Assembly (NCBI GenBank): GCA_018398815.1
Contig: CM031601.1
Location: 25,206,369-25,270,368, forward strand
Source: Conus ventricosus
Taxonomy: Eukaryota > Mollusca > Gastropoda > Neogastropoda > Conidae
DNA: 64,000 bases
Reading direction: 5' to 3'
Shown: positions 57,932 to 64,000 of the stretch, piece by piece
How the letters are laid out: the number at the start of each line of letters is the position of its first letter
How positions within the stretch are numbered: position 1 is the stretch's first letter
Notes under the pieces: model-generated
Told to the model about the DNA's origin: nothing
What the model saw: the letters and a program-made list of their open reading frames with translations, nothing else
Databases searched by the model: none
Translations under genes and position numbers: made by a program

Positions 57932-58539
57932 ATGGACGGTGTCACCTTAGGATTGTTACTGTCTCTGTTGTGCTACGGACATTTGCTCCAACGATGTGGA
58001 GACGTGGAACTGAATCCAGGGCCTTCCTCTGTTAAGCCTGACAGTAAGCGGCAAACCCGTCAAGAGAGTGCCGGGAGCACACGCAGAGACAGTGGACATG
58101 GACCTGGTTCTGCCCCTGCTGCTCAGCGTCTCCGGCCGATCCCACACTGAAGGATGTTATGGCCATTCTGAACAAATTAACCTGCAAATTTGATGGACTG
58201 AGTGAAGACTTAAAAGACGTGAAAAACATGTGTGCAGATCTCCAAGATGAAATGACTGGTATAAAGCAAGAAATGTCTGCCTTGAGGCAGGATAATGACA
58301 GGTTAAAGGAAGAAAACACTAGACTCACTGCCAAGGTGGAATCTTTGGACAGGAAGGTAGACGACCTAGAAGGGAGGTCGAAGAGGAATAACATCATCAT
58401 CCACGGTATTCCTCGTACAGACAATGAGTCCTGGCAACAATGTGAAGCGTTGGTACAGGATATGATTACAGATAAACTGGAACTTTCGGATGACATTCTT
58501 TTCGACCGTGTACATCGCCTGAGCTCGTCCCTCACCTGA
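57932..58539 (+). pseudogene. LINE copy B ORF1: 2A leader, coiled coil, RRM
   Basis: The ATG at 57932 opens MDGVTLGLLLSLLCYGHLLQ, a short hydrophobic leader that runs into the 2A motif (58001-58024). A Ser/Arg/Gln-rich linker follows. After one 1-nt frame change near 58137 the frame reads KDVMAILNKLTCKFDGLSED, then a coiled coil (LRQDNDRLKEENTRLTAKVE, about 58282-58340) and the RRM start RSKRNNIIIHGIPRTDNE (about 58375-58430), with EALVQDMITDKLEL and DRVHRLSSS to 58539. The C-terminal part continues in another frame (about 58540-58650). The leader resembles 2A leaders described in other animal LINEs, which can also act as a signal sequence when not cleaved. If skipping works, the leader and the ORF1 protein are made as separate chains. 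Confidence 0.75.
58001..58024 (+). other. 2A ribosome-skipping motif (DVELNPG/P)
   Basis: The codons GAC GTG GAA CTG AAT CCA GGG CCT match the 2A consensus D-(V/I)-E-x-N-P-G-P at every position, preceded by CG and a Leu-rich stretch as in active 2As. In the family the ribosome omits the Gly-Pro bond and continues. It is in frame with the ATG at 57932. Confidence 0.9.
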
Positions 58540-58748
58540 AGTCCGCCAGATCACAGGGCATGAAAGTGTCCATGGTTTATGATCACCTGGTGATCAACAG
58601 CAAAAGGTTCGGTCTGGATGGCAGTGACAACCTGATAGAAATGAAATAGGATTCAGGCCGGCCCGATCAGTGGAAATTATCCTGTTATCAGAACAAGAGG
58701 AGGTTAAATGTAAGACATCACCGCACAGAGTGCCTGTTTCAAATTCAC

Positions 58749-59157
58749 GTGGGGTCACTTAACTGGGCAGTGAACGATGCTGGCGTAAAGGAGACAGGCG
58801 ATGAAAATCCCGTGCGGGTTGTCACTGCCATCGGTGTGGACGAAAACGTGTTAGCACACACCGACACACAGTCAGCCAGTGTGTTAAATGTGGATTATGT
58901 TTTTGAGCGTAATGATTTGAGTGATGTCTCTTCGATCACACATAGTGATGTAACGTTATCCGACGTGAAACTTGATACGCCTGAAGTCATGCGAAGTGAG
59001 AGAAAGACAGTTTCAGAGAGGAAATGTGTGATCGTGAGGGATGAGTGTGGTGGTGAGAGCATGCATGTAGACGAAAGAAACAACATGGTTGGATGTGGCA
59101 GTGAAAATGAAAAACGTGGTGGCGATGACTGTGTATTTGGGGAATGGGATTATCAAT
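58749..59157 (+). other. Acidic linker ORF between LINE B ORF1 and ORF2
   Basis: 136 codons, open, rich in Asp, Glu, Ser and Val (for example DVSSITHSDVTLSDVKLD). No domain recognised. It probably corresponds to the variable region seen in copy A between ORF1 and endonuclease. Confidence 0.4.
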
Positions 59158-59376
59158 GAAGATGATCATCTAAATAAGAAAAGTGATAGTGGCTATGTGA
59201 TGCCGAATGAGAATTCCAGTGTGGCTGACCGTCTGATTACCAATGTGTCAAACAGCAATAGGGGACCCTGCGTCATCGTCTGTTTCAACGACCAAACCTA
59301 ATTAAAGACTGCGACTGACCCGAAGACTAAAATTGATTCTACGACTACGATTGAAACGGGACATGGTGGTGATGGT

Positions 59377-62300
59377 ATGACAATGAACACATTTGTAAAT
59401 AGTGTATCATTTCTTCATTGGAATATATGTGGATTATTTCAAAAACTGGATGACAGAGATTTTATACAGTTTATTTCTTCCTTTGACTTTGTTTGCTTAG
59501 TGGAAACGTTTGCTGAAGCGTTTCAATCAAACCTTTTTCAAGACTATGAATTATTTGTAAAACCAGCTGTAAAATTTACAAGACAGGGACGGGCCTCGGG
59601 AGGATTAGTTTGTATGGTTCGTAAAAGTCTTGTCCCGTATGTGCAACAGGTGGATTGTGACAGTCTGTATACAATGTTTGAGATTTGATAAAGAATTATT
59701 TTGCTATGATAAGCCTGTCTTACTTGTGTGTTCATATGTCCCTCCGGAAAATGCACCTTTCTACACACTGCATGGCTTTGATAATGGTATTGAAATGTTG
59801 GAAGAATGTATTGTAAACAAGTTGTTATCTTTTGATGATGCTGAGATACTTTTATGTGGTGACATGAATGCAAGAACTGCGAATATTTCTCCAGGTAATG
59901 TAGATGATCGTGATCTTTATGCTAATTTCAAGACTGCAGACAGCAAATACAATAGATGTTCCCAAGATAAGATATTAAATGTGTATGGGAAAAAGCTTCT
60001 TTGTATGTGCACTGTGCTAGGATTGACAATTATGAATGGAGTATGTAATGGTGATCTCGAAGGGTGTTTCACATACATTTCAGATATGGGGAGTAGTGTG
60101 AATGATTATTTTCTAGTGTCTACAGATTTTTTTGAACTAATGTGTAAAAGATGACTCTAAATGTGATGGAAAGATTTGATTCTGATCATTTACCCCTGGT
60201 ATTGTGCATTGAAATGCCAAATGAACAGTCGCATACCAGTTTTACCCCAAATGTAGATGTTAACCAGTTTATTGTTAAATATTGCTGGAATCAAGATTAC
60301 AGTCAACAGTTTTCTTTATGCATGAATTCATCAAATGTTTTAGAAAAGTTAAACGCCGCTGAAAATCTTATTTCTGTGAATGTTAATGAAGCTCTGAACT
60401 TGTTTAATATAACTATCAAAGACCAAGCTGAAACAATGAGGAAAGTTGTGCCTATAAATAAGAAATTTATACAGAATTGGTTTGATCGAGAATGCAGGTA
60501 GAAAAACGTAAACTACGAAGATTATTCAGAATTTTTCTGAATACAATGGATAAAGAGGATAGAATATTGTTTTGTATAGCGAGAAGGGAATATAAACATT
60601 TAAATGAAAGGAAACAGAAAGAACATAATGATCTCCTATTAAACGATCTTCTGTCTTCGGGTAACAATCAGCAATTATTTTGGAAAACTATTCACAAGAT
60701 TTCCACAAAGAAACTACAACCTGCAAATAATATTACGATGCAAGAGTGGTTCTTACATTTTAAAAATCTTTTGGATAAGGACGATGATGAGTCCACTGAG
60801 ACTGACAATGCAATAAATAATGAAGAAACTGCTTATGACAGACCAATATCCAGAGGGAAATATTAACAGCTATTAAGAAATTAAAGAATGGTAAAACTGC
60901 AGGACCTGATGGACTCATTGGAGAGTTTTTTAAGCATTCCGGTGCGACTGTTATAGGATTTTTAGTTAAATTGTTTAATTATCTTTTTGACACCGGGATT
61001 TATCCAGAGGATTGGAAAGAACTATAATTTTGCCTCTGTTTAAGAAAGGGGAGATAAACGATGTAAACAATTATAGAGGTATTTCGTTGTGCAATGTATG
61101 TAGTAAAAATCTATAGTTCTGTTATTAATAATAGACTACATGAATGGATATCTCAGAACAATATAACAGGAGAACATCAAGCAGGATTTAAAAAAGGTTA
61201 TTCTACTATTGATCACATGTTTAGTCTATTAGCTGCAATTCAAAAACAATTTGTAAACAACAAGAAGCTGTATGTGGCTTTTGTGGATTTTGAGAAAGCT
61301 TTCGATTCAGTTTCACGGAAACTGCTGTGGCCTATTTTGTTAAAACATGGAATTCAAGGTAAACTGTATCATTGTGTGAAAGGTATGTATAAGGAGGTGA
61401 AAGCAAGAATTAGAGCGGGAGCTAAATTATCAGATTTTGTCAAGTGTACGAGAGGGGTCAAGCAAGGGGATGTTTGTAGTCCTGTTTTATTTTCTCTGTT
61501 CATAAATGAATTGGCTTTGGAGATTATTCAAATGGACGGCATGGTGTGACTTTTGATATCTTGGAACTGTTTGTCTTACTTTTTGCTGATGACATTATTT
61601 TATTGTCTACAACTGTAGTTGGTCTGCAAAGACAATTGAACAGTTTGTATTCAGCTGCTACTAAATTAGAATTAAAAGTTAATATGAATAAGACCAACAT
61701 TATTGTGTTTCGTAAAGGTGGGTATTTAGCACGTAGTGAGAAATGGATTTATGGAGGTGAATATATGGTTGTAGTCAATGCATACAAGTATCTTGGGTTT
61801 TATTTTACTACCAAATTAAGTTTCACCTTTGGATGTCAAGACCTAGCAAATAGAGCAAAGAGAGCAGTCACAGTTATACTTCGTATTTTATACAATTGAA
61901 TAGTGGCGCATTTTCTGTTTTTTCGAAACTATTCGACTCTCAGGTGCAGCCAATTCTACAATATGGAGCAGAAATCTGGGCTTTTGAGAAAGTGTTGTAA
62001 TAGAGAATGTTCATTTATATGCTATGAAAAGATTTTTGAATGTAGACAATCGAACACCAAATGATTTAGTGTATGGCGAACTTGGAAGGTATCCGATTTA
62101 TATTAATTCGTTTTTAAAATGCATTAAGTATTGGCTGAAAATAACCAGAATGGAGGAAACAAAGATACCATATAAAGCTTATAGGACGTTACGAAATTTG
62201 GATTATAATGGTAAGAAGACATGGGCTACCACTGTTCGTCAGTGCTTAAATTCGTATGGCTTTGCATATGTTTGGGACAACCAGGGCGTTGAAAATATAT

Positions 62301-62768
62301 CGGGATTTTTGAAATGTTTTAAGCAAAGAATGATTGATTGCAGATGGCAAGATTGGCATGACCATATCAACAACAGTGACAGATTTGCACAATACAGACT
62401 GTTTAAACAACGTATATGATTGAGCCATACATCAAAATGAAAATGGACAGGTATATTAAGAGTGCATTGACTAAGTTTAGATTTGGTATTTCTGACATAG
62501 CTTGCCATCGGTTCAGATACAGTGCTTTGAACGAAAATAGACTGATATGTCGGCTATGTTACCAGGCCAAGGAAGATGAAATACATTTTTTATTTTGCTG
62601 TCCTGCTCTCAATGATCTTCGAGTAAAATTTATTAAGTCTAAGTATTATCTGATCCTTGTAGTTTTAGAGTCAGCTTACTATTAACATCAGGAAATGAGT
62701 GTGTCCTCTTTGATCTTGCCAGGTACATATACGAAGCACAAAAGCGACTACGAGCAATGTATTCATAA
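59377..62768 (+). pseudogene. LINE copy B ORF2: AP endonuclease, RT, C-terminal finger
   Basis: The endonuclease opens SFLHWNICGLFQKLDD (about 59408), with FVCLVETFAE (about 59490), CGDMNART (about 59855) and SDHLPLV (about 60180). RT landmarks are KKLKNGKTAGPDGLIGEFF (about 60875), EHQAGFKKGYSTIDHMF (about 61172), motif A VDFEKAFDSVS (about 61284), motif B VKQGDVCSPVLFSLFINELA (about 61459-61518) and the catalytic FADD at 61582-61593. After YGAEIWAF (about 61962) the thumb continues. The C-terminal finger CRLCYQAKEDEIHFLFCCP lies at about 62551-62607, and the last residues (LARYIYEAQKRLRAM) end near 62768. Frames change near 59680, 60152, 60498, 60860, 61030, 61090, 61548, 61900, 62005, 62417 and 62660. 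Confidence 0.85.
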
Positions 62769-62891
62769 CAGTTTGTTTTGTATGTATGTGTATCTGCTTT
62801 TTTCCATTCTTTTTGTGAGAATTTGCCTTATTCGTGTATTCCAGGTGTGTCCCCTTCAGTATGGGCTATGGCCTAATCTGAATAAATCAAT

Positions 62892-62896
<5 letters not shown>

Positions 62897-62960
<64 letters not shown>

Positions 62961-62961
62961 G

Positions 62962-63003
<42 letters not shown>

Positions 63004-63479
63004 CCCATTCTATCTCTGTCTCTCCCTCTCTTTCTCTTTCAGTCTGTCTGTCGGTCGGTCGGCCCGTCTGTCTGCTTGCCTGTCTGTCTGTACGCCTGCC
63101 CGTCCGTCCGACCACCTCTGTCTACCCTTCTCTTTCTTTCTCTCTCGGCCTCAGCATAAGAGTGATTTTTCTTTAATTTTATCACCGTGTTCGCTTGTCT
63201 GTCTGTCTGTCTGTCTGTCTGCCTGTCTCCCTGTTTGTATGAGAGTGTGTGTGTGTGCCTACTTGTCTGTCTATACTTCTGTTGTCTTCCTGTCGTATTC
63301 TTTCTGTTTATCTGTTGTGCACTGTCTGTTTGTCTGTCTGTTTGTCTGTCTGTCTGTGTGTCTGTCTATATGCCCTCCACCACCCCCTTTCTCTCCCCCT
63401 TCTCTCTCTCTCTTTCTCTGTGACACATATGTAAATATTCGTTTGCGCGCAGCTCTCTCTCTAACTCTCTCTCTCTCTC

Positions 63480-63548
<69 letters not shown>

Positions 63549-63573
63549 ACGCAAGCGTGCGCGCATACACACA

Positions 63574-63644
<71 letters not shown>

Positions 63645-63664
63645 ACACGCACACACACACACAA

Positions 63665-63732
<68 letters not shown>

Positions 63733-63735
63733 TGT
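62897..63735. repeat. (CT)n, (CTGT)n, (CT)n, (ACGC)n and (AC)n cluster
   Basis: CT about 62897-63035 grows directly from the LINE B 3' end. CTGT/CGGT units lie at about 63040-63115, 63196-63235 and 63325-63372, CT about 63452-63545, ACGC about 63570-63612 and AC about 63612-63732. ORFs here are artefacts. Confidence 0.95.
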
Positions 63736-64000
63736 GTCTTTTTTCCCCCACATTTAAAAAAGTACTGCCGTCAATGTTCTTTTGTCCGTTTGTTCCTTTC
63801 GAGGTGAGGGTTAAATGGAACAGAGCAAAAGCGACAGCACACAAAACATTACAACATGAATAAACCAGGCGCCTTGTGTCAAAATCGAGAAAACTGTAAC
63901 AGCCAGCGAACGTCCACCGGTACCTAAACACACAGATAATGTATGGTGTGAGAGGCTTTGAAGAAAAAAAGCAGGAACTAAAGAATGGAGACCCCACTAA
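63736..64000. other. No gene seen
   Basis: Unique-looking sequence to the window end, with no supported feature. Confidence 0.5.

Larger units (their letters stand above)
57690..62896 (+). mobile_element. APE-type LINE, copy B, with 2A leader
   Basis: A nearly full-length element: 5' UTR, ORF1 with a 2A leader (57932-58539), an acidic linker (58749-59157), ORF2 endonuclease and RT with C-terminal finger (59377-62768), then a 3' end TATGGGCTATGGCCTAATCT followed by GAATAAATCAATCAATC, which passes straight into a CT microsatellite. ORF2 is homologous to copy A. Frameshifts occur about every 300-500 bp, but no domain is missing. No target duplication could be read because both sides are CT repeat. 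Confidence 0.9.

Overview
The window is eukaryotic DNA from a metazoan. The best guess is a marine invertebrate, possibly a mollusc, based on several LINE families, very dense CA/GA/CT microsatellites, a spliced galectin-type gene and a 2A-bearing retrotransposon. The phylum is inferred and not proven. There are no bacterial features. Three runs of N (100, 1000 and 1000 bases) are scaffold gaps. In three stretches (about 7.3-13.2 kb, 33.4-42.1 kb, 52.3-54.9 kb) the consensus looks smeared: bases are replaced by copies of their neighbours, homopolymers are inflated and every frame is broken. Frameshifts there, and many elsewhere, may be sequence error and not decay.

Region 1 (1.1-24.2 kb) holds a direct duplication about 14-17 kb apart: copy 1 at about 1123-6990 and copy 2 at about 15242-24225. 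Each copy carries the last two coding exons of a galectin-like gene on the minus strand. The exons have matching splice sites and read together as the galectin core ending in a conserved C-terminal strand. The copies differ by private insertions. Copy 1 has a 355 bp 3' end of an RTE-like LINE with a 10 bp target duplication and a foldback palindrome with arms of about 161 bp. Copy 2 has a 3.15 kb LINE with a restriction-like endonuclease (RLE) and a tRNA-like tail. Older minus-strand LINE remnants (RNase H/C-terminus, and an ORF1 RRM piece) are shared by both copies. Between the copies lie a badly sequenced minus-strand LINE of the Jockey/I type and a 1 kb gap.

Region 2 (24.3-30.7 kb) is an APE-type LINE (copy A) with an ORF1 (coiled coil plus RRM), a minisatellite of 50 bp units over about 1.27 kb, then endonuclease and reverse transcriptase. 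It runs into a 1 kb gap. Region 3 (33.3-50.4 kb) is an L1/Tx1-like LINE whose 5' part appears to be split by a minus-strand Ty3/Gypsy LTR retrotransposon. Its LTRs are about 33668-34216 and 44014-44559, and its primer site matches tRNA-Leu.

Region 4 (50.4-57.7 kb) is microsatellite and poor sequence with an RNase H LINE fragment, a core-type SINE and a Tx1-like fragment. The Tx1-like fragment carries a 260 bp Jockey-like 3' end with a GAA tail flanked by an 11 bp target duplication. Region 5 (57.7-62.9 kb) is LINE copy B, a relative of copy A in ORF2. Its ORF1 starts with a hydrophobic leader fused to a perfect 2A ribosome-skipping motif. The window ends in CT, CTGT and AC microsatellites.

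The only host gene recognised with confidence is the duplicated galectin-like gene. Nearly everything else is mobile-element or simple-repeat sequence.
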